DNA of 64,000 bases. It comes from Perognathus longimembris pacificus (lineage: Eukaryota; Chordata; Mammalia; Rodentia; Heteromyidae). The stretch is taken from contig NC_063168.1 of NCBI RefSeq assembly GCF_023159225.1, positions 61,359,398 through 61,423,397 of the forward strand, read 5' to 3'. Made by a program: the position numbers and the translations under genes. The stretch's first letter is position 1, and each line of letters starts with the position of its first letter. Shown here piece after piece: positions 9,887-21,231 of this stretch. The notes beneath the pieces are model-generated. The model ran no database searches. It worked only from the letters and a program-made list of their open reading frames with translations, and was not told the origin of the DNA.

Positions 9887-10589
9887 GAGCACCTGGAGAC
9901 GGAAGGGGAAGCCTTCCCCTTAGCTTGTGGTTGGGCGGTGGAGAAACTCCTGGGAGGGGAAGTTCCTGGGCTGGGGGCGTGGCTCACCGAGGAGGTAGCC
10001 AGCCGGCCTGGCCTGCTTCAGGCCTAGCGTTCAAACTTCTATAACGGAAGAGGGAGAAAATAAGGAATGAAGATGCGAGTGGTGCATTTGTAGGATGCTT
10101 TTGAATAGGAAAATCACTTCCCTCATTTTATGTTGTCCTATCAACGCAGATGGGGCTTTATAGATGAGGAAACAGAGAATGTGACAACCATATATAGATA
10201 GCGCCTGGGAGGAGAGGGGTGTTAAGACTCCTGAGGACCACCTACAATTAGGATTCTAGAAGCCGTTTGTGTATAGATGATTAGGGGCGTGGGGACCGCC
10301 AGGATGGATGGCTCTAAAGAGAAGGCCCAGGGATGGTGGGCATAAGCACAACTTGTAGACTATGCTGTCAAATAAGGCTTAAGAAATTGTCCCAAGAAAA
10401 CTATCTCTTCTTTTTCTCTAGGGAATAATATAAATTCTGGTCATGTCTGGAGACTGACCTGAGCATTTTCTAAATGTTCTATTTGAATATGTACTGTAAT
10501 CAGGAAAATCCTGTTACAAAATCAGTGATTTCAAGGAACTGATTGTGCAATGCTGAGGGGAATGAAATACAGTACAGCTGCTACCACCA

Positions 10590-10920
10590 CCAACAAAAGA
10601 GTCTTATGGTTTGCATCTGAAATGTTCCCCCAAAGCTCTGATGTTCAGAGTTGGGAACTTAAGGAGGTGATAGGGGTTCATCAGGTCTCTGATGACTTGG
10701 TGTTTATCCATTGATGAATTCACACCTTCAAGGGTGGTGGCTGGGCTTTGTTAGAGAAGCCAATACTCTCTGCTTCTTGGTCCCCAGAAGGTGAGTAGCT
10801 TATCCCTACACCTCCCAGCCAAGATTGAGAACTCTCACCACAGGCCAGAAACAAAGAGCCAAGGTGAGCTTGAGCTAGAATTTATGAGGCAAAAGAAAAG
10901 GAAAAAAAATCCTCTAAATT
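10590..10920 (+). repeat. Ancient mammalian interspersed repeat, class uncertain
   Basis: It starts TATGGTTTGCATCTGAAATG and contains CTTGGTCCCCAGAAGGTGAG. I recall similar text from an old mammal-wide repeat but cannot assign the family. Confidence 0.35.
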
Positions 10921-11018
10921 GATTTTATTATAGGTTCAGGGCACCTGGTGAGCATCTTGACCTGGCAAGTGGAAAGGAGATGGCAAAAAATACAAGTTTC
11001 AGAAGAAATTGCAACAAG

Positions 11019-11216
11019 GGTTGGGAATGTGGCTTAGCGGTAGAGTGCTTGCCTAGCATGCATGAAGCCCTGGGTTCGATTCCTCAGCACCACATACACA
11101 GGAAAAGCCAGAAGTAGTGCTGTGGCTCAAGAGGTAGAGTGCTAACCTTGAACAAAAAGAAGCCAGGAACAGTGCTCAGGCCTGGAGGTTCAAGCCCTAG
11201 GACTGGCAATACAAAG
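11019..11216 (+). mobile_element. ID-headed composite SINE
   Basis: Perfect 14-bp target duplication GAAATTGCAACAAG at 11005-11018 and 11217-11230. Confidence 0.9.
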
Positions 11217-11748
11217 GAAATTGCAACAAGAAACAAAATATCCTGCCTCTCTCTTCCCTACTTCCTCAAGTTCATTACCCTTGGGAGAGGGAATTCACAG
11301 AATGGACATGATTGAGAATTGACAAAAAACATTGAAGACCTGATCAATAAATGTAACATTCCACACACCTAATAGTGCAAAAGCCACACCCAAGGTAGTC
11401 TGTTGCCATATGCTTCATTTGCATAGAGGCAAGCAATGAAAGCAAGACCTTGTTAGAACCAACAGTGTCCCCCCACCATCCCCAGACTCAGCTGCTACTT
11501 AGAGGACATCAGGTGAAGCTATTCCATCAAGATACTTCTGAACGAAGTTCATCACACTAACACTTCCTATGTATGTGCACTTTGTGAGCCAAGAAGACAA
11601 CTGTAGGAGCAGCCAGCACAACACTAGCTGGGGTTGCCTGCTAAGGGGCAGCAACCTTAGCATTCTCTCTCACTACTCAAAGAGCCAAAAGGAGCCAGAG
11701 AGGCTCTAACACAAATGGGCTGCCCCAGGGAGAAGATCAAAAGAAACC

Positions 11749-11808
11749 CATAGCAACTCATTCTACTTTAGACAGCCCCATAGCAACTCATTCTACTTTA
11801 GACAGCCC
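11749..11808. repeat. Perfect 30-bp tandem duplication
   Basis: Two identical 30-bp units (11749-11778 and 11779-11808), beginning CATAGCAACTCATTC. Identity implies a recent event. Confidence 0.9.
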
Positions 11809-11916
11809 TGTGTTGAAAATCAAGTAGCAAACAGAAGTTCATAAGGCATAGGACTGACTGACTCCCTTATGAAGTATGGGTAGGTGGATAGAAATAGAGA
11901 AGGGAACAATGTTTAC

Positions 11917-12117
11917 TTTTTTTTTGCCAGACCTGGGGCACTGCTGCTGCCTCCTCCTCCCCTCCTCCTCCCCCTCCCTGTCCTCCTGGCTAGCACTCCA
12001 CCACTTGAGCCACAGTGCCACTTCGGGCTTCTTTTGTTTATTTGATGCTGAGGAATCAAAGCCAGGGCTTCCTGCATGCTAGGCAAGCATTCTACTGCTA
12101 AGCCATGTTCCCAACCC
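11917..12117 (-). mobile_element. ID-headed composite SINE with internal CCT expansion
   Basis: Antisense copy in which part of the right module is replaced by a (CTC)n-like run at 11941-11985. Confidence 0.75.
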
Positions 12118-12204
12118 TAATGTATACATTTTTACATATTACCTTTTTTGTTTTCAGTGTGGTGCAATCACTCTAACAGTGAGCTAAATTATCTGACCTA
12201 TTTA

Positions 12205-12425
12205 TTGTACTAGGCTTGAACTCAGGGCCTGGGGCTCTCTCAGCTTGCATGCTTGGCTGGTGCTCTACCACATGAGTCACAACTCCAGCCTGGCTTTTTG
12301 ATGATTGTTTTGGAGGTGGGGTCTAGGAGACTTTTTTTGTCTGAGCAGATGTTGAACTGTGACCCTCCAGATCTCAGCTTCATGAGTGACTGGGGTTGGG
12401 ATCATATGCCCCTGGTGCCAGGCTA
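12205..12425 (-). mobile_element. Old B1-headed SINE
   Basis: Diverged antisense copy; the next SINE inserted at its end. Confidence 0.6.
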
Positions 12426-12431
12426 CATTTT

Positions 12432-12631
12432 TTTTTTTTTGCCAGTCCTGGGGCTTGGACTCAGGGCCTGAGCACTGTACCTGGCTTCTTTTTGCTCAAG
12501 GCTAGCACTCTGCCACTTGAGCCACAGCACCGCTTCTGGCCGTTTTCTGTATATGTGGTGCTGGGGAATTGAACCCAGAGCCTCATGTATAGGAGGCAAG
12601 CACTCTTGCCACTAGGCCATATCCCCAGCCC
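12432..12631 (-). mobile_element. ID-headed composite SINE
   Basis: Target duplication CCAGGCTACATTTT at 12418-12431 and 12632-12645. Confidence 0.9.
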
Positions 12632-12986
12632 CCAGGCTACATTTTGATGTTTGATCTGGTTGAATTGGAAGCCTGTTTTAAAAATAAAATGAAACAAGTT
12701 TTTTAAAAATGGGTTGAGGAAATTAAAGGAAAATACTAAACCTCCTTGGAGGTCCTGAAGAGTTGAGTGGAAAATAATAACAAATTGTAGATCCTGGGGT
12801 AATGGGTAGCCCAGTGTAGGAGAAAATGAAGGGAGAAAATTAGTTGGTTGTGCCATCATGTCTGAAACAGAGACATCCTCAGCAAAGCACTGATGGAACT
12901 ACTCTCAGGTCTTCTTGAAAAGCAAAATTAATTTTAGAAGAAAGACACCTGGGCTTTTTCCCAGGGTCTGAACCTACAATTCTAGC

Positions 12987-13252
12987 ATCCCTGATTTTTT
13001 TTTTGGTACCTGTCCTGGGGCTTGAACTCGAGGCCTTAGTACTGTCCTTGAGCTTTTTGGCTCAAGGTGAGTACTCTACCATTTGAGCAAGAGCTTCATT
13101 TCTGGCTTTTTGGTGTTTGTTTTTTTTTGAATAATTTATTGGAGATAAGAGACTCACAAACTTTCCTTCCCCAGGTTGGCATTGAACCTTGATCCTCAAA
13201 TCTCAGCCTTCTGAGTAGTTGGGATTACAGGTGTGAGACATTGGTATCTACC
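12987..13252 (-). mobile_element. B1-headed composite SINE
   Basis: Antisense copy immediately left of the solo LTR. Confidence 0.75.
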
Positions 13253-13258
13253 TTATGC

Positions 13259-13679
13259 TGTTGTAGGGAATACAGCTGACTCCATCCTGACTAGGGAAAC
13301 ATGGTAGGAAACGTTGGGGGGGGGGGGTAGATTAGGTTAACTTGACCCCAAAATTCTGCTTCTGTAAATGGCTTGCTTAACTTGTTTCTTGCCCTACCCC
13401 CTGCGTCAACCCCCTACATCTGTGCTACGCTTTTACCTTTATAGACACCAATTTGAGGACTGCTCGGGGTCATGGTGTTAGCTCCCGAGTCTGAACTGTG
13501 TTCCTGCCCCGTCAGCCCGCTTTTCACTGTCCAAATTTCAGCTCCTGGGTTTGTGCTGCATCCCTGGCCAGTCAGTTCGCTTTATGCTTCCCCAATAAAC
13601 CCATCTTTTTGCTTGAGACTGTCTCTGAGTGGTGGACTCTTGGAGGGACAGGGAACCCCCTCCCTCGGACCCAATAACA
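13259..13679 (+). mobile_element. Solo LTR of an endogenous retrovirus
   Basis: A 421-bp element starting TG and ending CA, flanked by a 4-bp direct repeat ATGC (13255-13258 and 13680-13683). It contains an AATAAA at 13594-13599 followed by a T-rich and GT-containing stretch, as in an R/U5 boundary, and a TTTATA just upstream at about 13437. The 4-bp target duplication fits gamma-type (ERV1) elements. No internal gag-pol-env sequence flanks it, so it is a solo LTR left by recombination. An imperfect internal tandem repeat of about 60 bp lies at about 13482-13590. The family name is not determined. Confidence 0.8.
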
Positions 13680-14345
13680 ATGCCTACTCTTTATGATTCT
13701 TTGGCACACCTGTGTTTAAGGCCATACCCATAGAGATAAAAGTGAAAATCAGAAGAGACATTGAAACATAAAATGGAAGTAGATCTTGTCCCATGTGACT
13801 TAGCAGCCCATCCTTCTGCCTTGGTGCAATTGTCCTTTCTGACTCAGGAGAGTCTAGACGGTTCCTAGTAAATCTCAATTTCTCCTGGATCCTGGGGATC
13901 CAGTTTACAACTTCTGCTTCTGCTTGGCAAATGGACAAATCTGGCAAATGAACAAGTCAGACAAATAAGAGATTAAAGTAGTCCAGTCAATTAATTCTTC
14001 TGGTTTCTGGAGACAAGAGCAGAGCTCCCAGAAACTCACCTGATGCTGGATTTTGGGATCTGGGAGGTTTGTGGTAATCTTAGCTTCATGCATGACATAA
14101 AATGAAATCTCCTACTTTCTGCTAGTGGTTCGCAGGCATGTCTTCATGAGCTGTCTATAGGGAAGTGGATGGCTTTCTGTTGTGTTGCTTCTCCCCTGTG
14201 ACTTATCTCTGATACTGGCACTATGTCTGTGGCCTCTTGGCTTTATACACACAACCCTTAAGGAGTCCTAGAAGGAGAAAAGGATGATAATTCCAGGTGT
14301 CAGAATTCAGAAGAGGCCCGGTAAGAACAAGAAAAATAGGTTCTT

Positions 14346-14553
14346 GGGGCTGGGAATATGGCCTAGTGGCAGGAGTGCTTGCCTCCTACACATGAAGCTC
14401 TAGGTTCGATTCCCCAGCACCACATATATGGAAAACGGCCAGAAGGGGCGCTGTGGCTCAGGTGGCAGAGTGCTAGCCTTGAGCGGGAAGAAGCCAGGGA
14501 CAGTGTTCAGGCCCTGAGTCCAAGGTCCAGGACTGGCCAAAAAAAAAAAGAAA
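14346..14553 (+). mobile_element. ID-headed composite SINE (young)
   Basis: Perfect 16-bp target duplication AGAAAAATAGGTTCTT at 14330-14345 and 14554-14569. Confidence 0.92.
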
Positions 14554-14822
14554 AGAAAAATAGGTTCTTTCCATTCAATGACTCATCTGACTGCCATCCT
14601 CCAGGCCAAAGAAAGCATGGATACCTCTTAATTCTCATTCTCTCTGATCTTCATTGCCTTTGTCAGTCTTTTAACCAATATCCCATCTTTGTTTCCTGTC
14701 TTCGGTCCAGCCTCCCACAATCCAGTCTATTTCCCCCCAGTGATTAGAGGTCTTCTATGAATCTTCAGTCTTTCTTTTCTGTTATATTCTTGGAGATGTC
14801 CTTATCGGTTATCCTGAGCTCA

Positions 14823-15042
14823 TTTTTTGGGGTGGTGGTCATGAGGCTTCAACTCTGGGCCTGGGCGCACTCTCCCTGAGCTCTTCTGCTCAAGGCTAGT
14901 GCTCTATCACTTTGAGCCACAGCACCACTTCGTTTTCTGGTGGTTAATTGGAGATAAGAGTCTCATGGACTTTCCAGCTCAGTGATTCTCAGGTCTCAGT
15001 GTCCTGAGTAGCTAGGATTACAGGCATGAGCCACCAGTGCCT
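14823..15042 (-). mobile_element. B1-headed composite SINE
   Basis: Antisense copy, slightly deleted between the two halves; CTGAG flanks. Confidence 0.75.
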
Positions 15043-15412
15043 GGTGCTGAGTTTCCTTGTTCTATTTCCTGTTTATTGTTGCCTGCTGTTTTTCATTTCT
15101 CCTCTTAAAACTTGAGAAGGAAAGTCATGTTTCCTGATACCTGACTGACAGGAAATATGGGGGGGGGGTGCTTTGGTGTGTTTTGGATTCATCACTGACA
15201 AGTCTTGATGGCTTGGGGAAACTCCTATGGCCATTCTTTGTCTGGATGAATGGGGGATAGAAATGATGTCCCAATAAGTAGAGAGGCTGGGGTGTAGTGT
15301 ATGTTGTGGTGTGTGTTGCTAAACCAGCAGCAGAACATAGACAGTGAGAATATGGGTACAACAATTTACAGGGTATAGCAGACTGAAGGAACTGAGCTAG
15401 GGTTCTGGTGTG

Positions 15413-15415
<3 letters not shown>

Positions 15416-15464
<49 letters not shown>
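15416..15464. repeat. (GT)n microsatellite
   Basis: About 49 bases of GT. Confidence 0.95.
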
Positions 15465-15465
<1 letters not shown>

Positions 15466-16239
15466 TGCTGGCCTACAGAAATCCTCTCCTTCACCTTGAG
15501 GATAACTACGCATGACATAGCAGGGACAGCATGGTGAGGCCCGACAATCCAGCACTGGGGACAATTCCAGGTTAGTCTAATGCTTGGTGCCAACTTCCAT
15601 CCACTCCAGCTCCCAGGTTTGGGCCCACTCAACTGACTTTTCACTTGATCATCTGCCTTCCTTTTCTGGTTTGGTCTTTTTATGTTTATCTATTTGCAAT
15701 GCCAGAGACCAAACTAAGGGCCCTGTTGATGCTAGCTCACTGCACCACCAAGCTACATCCCTAGCTAAAGTGACTAGGGCAAAATCCATAACCGAAATCT
15801 CTGCCCTTAATGGAAGGAAACACATGGATGGCTAATTTAAAGGGCTATCCATGAACTCCCATGTATTCAACTGGTTGAAAGCACACTGAACACCTGTTAT
15901 GAAAGAACCAGAGGCGAGTAGAGGCCCAGGGAGTAGCTCCTGTCCTCTTCAGTTTGAGGAAAACACATCATATACTTGTATGTACTTATGTCATACACAT
16001 ACACACACACACGCGCGCGTATCTCCTGTACTCCAAGATAGAGTACAGAGCCAATCAGAGTTAACATGTCCTTTTCTAAGTACTTCAGATAGAATTAACT
16101 CATCTAACCCTTTTAACAAGTCTGAGGTAACATGTACTTGTATGCTTTGTAAGGAAACCAAAGCCCCAGGTACTCAATCACATAGTAATTAGGTGAGTCT
16201 GGACTCGAACTCAGGCATTTGATTGTAGAATCTACACAT

Positions 16240-16370
16240 CTGTGGTGGAATGGATTGGGCAAGGATGGAAAATAGGAAACCTGGCTATGCCTATAACTGG
16301 CTGTGTGACTGTGGGGAAATTCCTTCCCCTCTCTGGTCTCTAGGGTCTTCATCTGAATGAGAAGGGAGTG
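16240..16370 (+). repeat. MIR-like remnant
   Basis: Contains ...GGCTGTGTGACTGTGGGGAA followed by TCTCTGG, the core of mammalian-wide interspersed repeats. Confidence 0.5.
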
Positions 16371-16578
16371 GAGAATTTTTGTGCATTTAGATGCTACTCC
16401 CACATGCCTTCTTGCGCCCCTGCCATTAAAAAAGAAAGGAAGCAATGAAGTCCAATACTGCCAACTTTTCTTCTTTAAAAAGTAAAGTACAAACATTTTT
16501 TATGCAAGGCAACTGTCACATTGTTTCCACCATCCACAACAAATGAGCATCACTTCCTTCTGGTTCTGGGTCCCCTGG

Positions 16579-16785
16579 ATTCGCCTCCCCCCCCCCCCCC
16601 GGGAAATGGACTCAGGGCCTGAGCACTGACTGTCCCTGGCTCCTTTTTGCTCAAGGCTAGCACTCTACCTCTTGAGCCACAGCGCCACTTTAGGCCTTTT
16701 CTGTTTATGTGGTGCTGAGGAATCGAACCCAGGGCTTCATGCATTCTAGACAAGCACTCTACCGCTAAGCCACATTCCCAGCCCT
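16579..16785 (-). mobile_element. ID-headed composite SINE, poly-C tail
   Basis: Antisense; the usual A-tail is replaced by a run of 15 or so C (plus strand). A plain B1 monomer (antisense, 16790-16890) follows. Confidence 0.75.
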
Positions 16786-17511
16786 GGTTCTTGTTTTGAG
16801 ACAGATTCTCAGCATGTAGCCAAGATGGCCTCAAACTCATCTCGTGCCTCAATTTCCTGACTGCTGGGATTGCAGGCATGCACCCTGTAATGACATCCTG
16901 GGATCAAATGCAATGTTCGACCTCCCTCTTCAAAGGCCTCCTTCCCAGTCTACTTTAAAGAAGGTATTAGGTGTTTTATGACTGAGCTGTCACTCAACCA
17001 ATCCAGTGAGCAAAACTGGAATTAGGGCTGCCAGGACCCTGGCTTGTGCCTTCCCCCTGATAAAGAGGGCTGACAACACATCCTGAAAATTCCAGAGGCC
17101 CAAAGGGTAGACGGGGGCCACAGGTCTGGAATTAGTCAAACTTGGGCTCCAGGTTTGGAACACTGGCTCCAGGAGAAAGGTACTGAGCCTTCTCCAGGCC
17201 TTGTTTTTTTTTTTTTTTTCCCATCCATACCCACCTCTGAAGCTATTATGGGCAAAAGAAAGCACCTCATCTAGTGCCCAGGATAGTAGAATCACTCTTA
17301 AGTGGAAGAATGGTGGCTACTCCATCACTCTGGGGGCTCTATGAAATCAGGAGCCAGGGGTGTTGAAGGTCTCATCTATGGCACAATCATGAGGCTGCCT
17401 CGATTGAGCGGCTCTCCCAAGTCCTCAGCGAGAGCTGATGGTGGGAGACCCCTCTTTGAACCAACCTATAATTCTATGCCTCTGTCTCCTCACCTTTAAA
17501 TAACAGAAGTT

Positions 17512-17731
17512 GGGTTGGGTGCCAGTGGCTCAGGAGATGTGAGGATCGTGGTTCAAAGCCAGTCCAGACATTAAAGTGCATGAGACTCTTCTCTCCAACT
17601 AACCAATAAAAAAAACAAAAGCTAGAAGTGGAGCTGTGACTCAAGTGGGAGAGCACTAGCTTTGAGCAAAAAAGTTCAGGGACAGTGCCCAGGCCCTGAG
17701 TTCAAGCCTCAGGACCTGCATTAAAAAAAAA
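17512..17731 (+). mobile_element. B1-headed composite SINE
   Basis: Sense copy with AGAAGTT flanks. Confidence 0.75.
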
Positions 17732-17842
17732 AGAAGTTCTGCTAGTTATTTTAATGCTTGTCTGTAATTGTAGCACTTGGGAAGCAGGAGATCTGAGTTT
17801 GATGCCAGCTGGCTACCATGTCTCAAAACATAAGAGGGAAAT

Positions 17843-17939
17843 AGAGGAGAAGAGGAGAGGGAGAGGGAGAGGGAGAGGGAGGGAGAGGGAAGGGGGGGAG
17901 AGGGAGAGGGAGAGAGAGAGAGAGAAAGAGAGAGAGAGT
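17843..17939. repeat. (GGGAGA)n / GA-rich microsatellite
   Basis: Purine run at the end of an old B1 fragment (17740-17835). Confidence 0.85.
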
Positions 17940-18219
17940 CATAGAAGGATGATTCCAGGCTGCCTGGAACTCTGCTTTCAGTCTCTCAGGCCGGGAGGCC
18001 TTGTGGACGAGGATGGGGATGAGCACAGGCATGAGGAAGGAGGATTACAGAGCTGCTCTTCTGTTCTCAACGCTGGTCACAATCAGAGGCCCACAGAATG
18101 CTGGGACCAGAAGGCATCGAGACCACAGTATGGGCAGATGGAAGACACATCGAGTTTGAAGTGGTTTCTGGGAGGAAATCCTGGTGAGACCAGGGTTTAA
18201 GGAATCTCTTTCAAGTTTT

Positions 18220-18453
18220 AGTGGGTTGCCATGCCTCATACCTGTAATTCTGGCTACTCAGGAGGCTGTGACCTGGAGGAACAGTTTGAAGCCAGCCCAG
18301 GTAGAAAAGTTGAAGAGACTATCTCCAATTCACCAGCAAAAAATGCCGTACTTGAGGCTTTGGCTCAAGTGGTAGTACAAGCTAGGAGTAAGGAAGCTAA
18401 GAAACAGTACAAGACCCTGAGTTCAAGTCCTAGTACTGAAAATAAAAAAACAA
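18220..18453 (+). mobile_element. B1-headed composite SINE
   Basis: Sense copy, antisense to the SLC35F6 3' UTR; diverged. Confidence 0.65.
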
Positions 18454-18806
18454 GCCCTAGCGCTGGTTTAAATCTGCACACTGATTCAATGGCTTTTCTT
18501 CTGGAAGCTTACAGTTCATGATCTATCCCGGCAGTCTGGTGGATGATTCAGAAATACAAAGATTGTGGGGAGCTGAGGGGGAGTCACTATGCTCAGGCTT
18601 GTGGGGACTGAGTCCTACCCGCCCCCCGTAGTCCCTGGGGACAAAAGAGGACCTGGTTGTTACCTTCTCTGACAGCTCTGGGAGGAGGGCAGGAAGGGGG
18701 GGGGTGAGGCCTGGGGGATGGGGCACTAAAGCCCACCGGTCCTCGTGGCCTCGGCCCCTGCGTGAAGGAGCATGGGGGGAGTGGCAGCAGAGGCCGGAAG
18801 GGAGGC

Positions 18807-19276
18807 TCAGCTGGCTTCATTGATGGGAGTCCGGCTGTCACCCAGCAGTCTCTCATGCTCGCCCTCCTGGGTAGGGCGCCAGCCCCTGGACAGGCAGGAC
18901 AGCAGTGGGCGGTGCAGTCCATTGTAGAGGGCAGTGCCCAGGAGGAGGATGAGGAAGCCCAGGATCTGGAGCGCGTGGAAGGTCTCCCAGCCCAGCGCCA
19001 GGCTCAGGGCCCAGATGACCACGGTACGCAAGCTGTCCAGCACCATGCGGGTGGTGGCGCTCATTTCCTTGGTGACGCTGATGCCGGCGAAGTTGAAGAA
19101 GGCGATGCTGCTGATGTTGCCCAGCAGTGCCACGGCGATCAGAGGCTGCCGGCCCACCTGGCAGAAGGCGTCCAGAGCGTCCTCCAGCGATCCTTGAGGG
19201 TTCCCGCTGAAGGAGCCAGCGGGGATGTAATACATGGGTATCAGGCACAAGGAGAGGATCACGAAGCCGAAGAAGC
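18807..19276 (-). CDS. SLC35F6: SLC35F6 coding exon 6 (last exon, C-terminal half)
   Basis: Encodes residues 216-371 and stop (TGA, 18809-18807). It contains FFGFVILSLCLIPMYYIPAG, the conserved AVALLGNISSIAFFNFAGIS and WALSLALGWETFHALQILGF, covering the last four or five membrane segments. The cytoplasmic tail ends RLLGDSRTPINEAS. The acceptor is CCTCCCCAG. The tail segment GWRPTQEGEHE is the only part clearly diverged from human. Confidence 0.97.
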
Positions 19277-19467
19277 CTGGGGAGGTGAAGAAGCTGGTCA
19301 CTGTCGCCACCCCACCTCTCCCCCCAGCACAGCCCACGGCATCTTTGACTTCTGGCTATTCTCGACTGGCATCCATGATTGACTCCGGGATCCATCTCCC
19401 ACCTCCCCAGGACCCTAGGGCTTGGGCGATGGACTCTGGCTGCTCTCTCCACCACCAGAAGCCTTTT

Positions 19468-19711
19468 TTTATTGTTGTTGGTACCGGGGCTTGAACACAA
19501 GACCTTGTGCTCTCACTCATTAGTAATTTTTCACTCAAGGTTGGCATTCTGCCACATGTGCCACAATTTCACTTCATAATCAGCTTTTTTTTTTTTAAAT
19601 GGGAGATGAGACTCTCACATTTGTTTGCATGGGTTGGCTTTGAACCATGATCTTCAGGTCTTAGCCTCTTGAGTAGCTAGGATTAAAGGCATGAGCCACC
19701 AGCACCTGGCT
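19468..19711 (-). mobile_element. B1-headed composite SINE (SLC35F6 intron 5)
   Basis: Antisense on the plus strand, hence in the same sense as the gene. Confidence 0.75.
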
Positions 19712-19862
19712 TAGGTTTTGAGCAGACTACGAGTAAGAAATATACTTTATGTTACAACCCAGTATAGGGTGCACATGCTCCCAAGACAACAGTTACCGTT
19801 ACAACGTACCACACCCACTTACATTTAAATTCTATTCTTTTCAGGAACAAACAACCAAACAA

Positions 19863-20065
19863 GGGCTGGGAATGTGGCTTAGCAGTAGAGAGCCTGCCTA
19901 GCATGCATGAAGCCCTGGGTTTGATTCCTTAACACCACATAAACAGAAAAAGCGGGAAGTAGTGTTGTGGGCTCTAGTGGTAGAGTGCTAGCCTTGAGCA
20001 AAATGAGGGTCAGGGACAGTGCCCAGGTCCTGAGTTCAAGTCCCAGGACTGGCGAAAAAACAAAA
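19863..20065 (+). mobile_element. ID-headed composite SINE
   Basis: Sense copy in intron 5. Confidence 0.85.
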
Positions 20066-20229
20066 AACCCCAAACTCATAGCTCTGTTGTTTCCAGCCCA
20101 CTGCACTGCTTTCACCAAGTAGGAAAACAGCTCCCTAGTCCAGCACATGCCTGATGGGAAAGAAGCCTGGGTTAGAATGTAAGTCAATGCACTGTCTTAC
20201 AAAGTTTTGCTAGAAAAATAAAAGGAATG

Positions 20230-20420
20230 GCAATCAGGTGTTGGTGGATCACATCTATAACCCTAGCTATGCAGGAGGCTAAGATCTGAGCAACGAGGCT
20301 TGACTGAAGCCAGCCAAGAAGGACAATTTTGAGACTTATCTCTGCTTAAGCTGCAAAAAAGCCATATGAGAGCATGAGGACTGGAGTTCAAATCCCAGCA
20401 TCAGCACCAAAACAAACCAA
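20230..20420 (+). mobile_element. Old B1-headed SINE
   Basis: Diverged sense copy. Confidence 0.6.
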
Positions 20421-20431
20421 GAGTGGAAAAC

Positions 20432-20645
20432 AGCCGGTGCCGGTGGCTCATGCCTGCAATCCTAGCTACTCAGGAAGCTGAGATCTGAGAATCGCAGTTC
20501 AAAGCCAGCCTGGGCAGGAAATTCTGTGAGACTCTTATCGCCAGTGAATCACAGAAAAAGCCAAAAGCGGTGCTATAGAAAGTGCTAACTTCAAGCAAAA
20601 GGAGCGTAGAAATAGTCCTCAGGCCCAGGAACGGCAAAAAAGAAT
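20432..20645 (+). mobile_element. B1-headed composite SINE
   Basis: Sense copy, GCCGGTGCCGGTGGCTCATG head; part of the right module deleted. Confidence 0.75.
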
Positions 20646-20801
20646 TGAAACCAGTACTACACCCGGGAAGGGCGTGGATTTGGTTCACGTACATTCAGCT
20701 GCCAGCCTCTGTTCACCAGGCCAGACATTCTCTCAGAGCTGCTTGTCTCTGGGCCGCTCTGGCAGCCCAGCTCTAATCTATACTGCTAATCCTCTATTTT
20801 T

Positions 20802-21006
20802 TTCTTTTTTTTTTGGCCAGTCCTGGGGCTTGGATTCAGGGCCTGAGCACTGTCCCTGGCTTCTTTTTGCTCAAGGCTAGCACTCTGCCACTTGAGCCAC
20901 AGCGCCACTTCTGGCTGTTTTCTGTATATGTGGTGCTGGGGAATTGAACCAAGGGCCTCATGTATACAAGGCAAGCACTCTTGCCACTAGGCCATATCCC
21001 CAGCCC
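20802..21006 (-). mobile_element. ID-headed composite SINE, first of an adjacent pair
   Basis: Flanked by CTAATCCTCTATTTTT at 20786-20801 and 21007-21022. Confidence 0.92.
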
Positions 21007-21022
21007 CTAATCCTCTATTTTT

Positions 21023-21231
21023 ATTTATTTATTTATTTTTGCCAGTCCTGGGCCTTGAACTCAGGGCCTGAGCACTGTCCCTGGCTTCCTTTTGCTCAAG
21101 GCTAGCACTCTGCCACTTGAGCCACAGTGCCACTTCTGGCTGTTTTCTGTATATGTGGTTCTGGGGAATTGAACCCAGGGCCTCATGTATAGGAGGCAAG
21201 CATTCTTGCCACTAGGCCATATCCCCAGCCC
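21023..21231 (-). mobile_element. ID-headed composite SINE, second of an adjacent pair
   Basis: Flanked by the same CTAATCCTCTATTTTT at 21007-21022 and 21232-21247. Confidence 0.92.

Larger units (their letters stand above)
10037..17740. other. Spacer between CENPA promoter and SLC35F6 3' end
   Basis: No supported coding sequence. It carries the solo LTR (13259-13679), many SINEs and a (GT)n run. The stretches 10040-10590, 11230-11900, 13690-14330, 15060-15640 and 16890-17500 hold no nameable element apart from the tandem duplication at 11749-11808. Confidence 0.7.
17750..18806 (-). other. SLC35F6: SLC35F6 3' UTR (extent uncertain)
   Basis: Sequence downstream of the stop. The nearest candidate polyadenylation signals on the minus strand are ATTAAA at 17750-17755 and AATAAA at 15072-15077. 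Neither is compelling. It contains a B1-headed SINE (18220-18453) and a purine microsatellite. Confidence 0.3.

Noticed and set aside
9400..9900. Possible divergent (bidirectional) promoter at CENPA
   Set aside because: No exon-like or conserved reading frame was found going rightward from the island.
13684..14093. Minus-strand frames just right of the solo LTR, considered as retroviral remnants
   Set aside because: No recognisable viral motifs; the LTR's target duplication closes immediately at its edge, so these are host sequence.
17843..17939. Repeated units considered as a CRISPR-like array or functional satellite
   Set aside because: Simple GA-rich microsatellite without spacers; the window is mammalian.
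18762..19382. Plus-strand frame of 206 codons
   Set aside because: Shadow of SLC35F6 exon 6 on the opposite strand.
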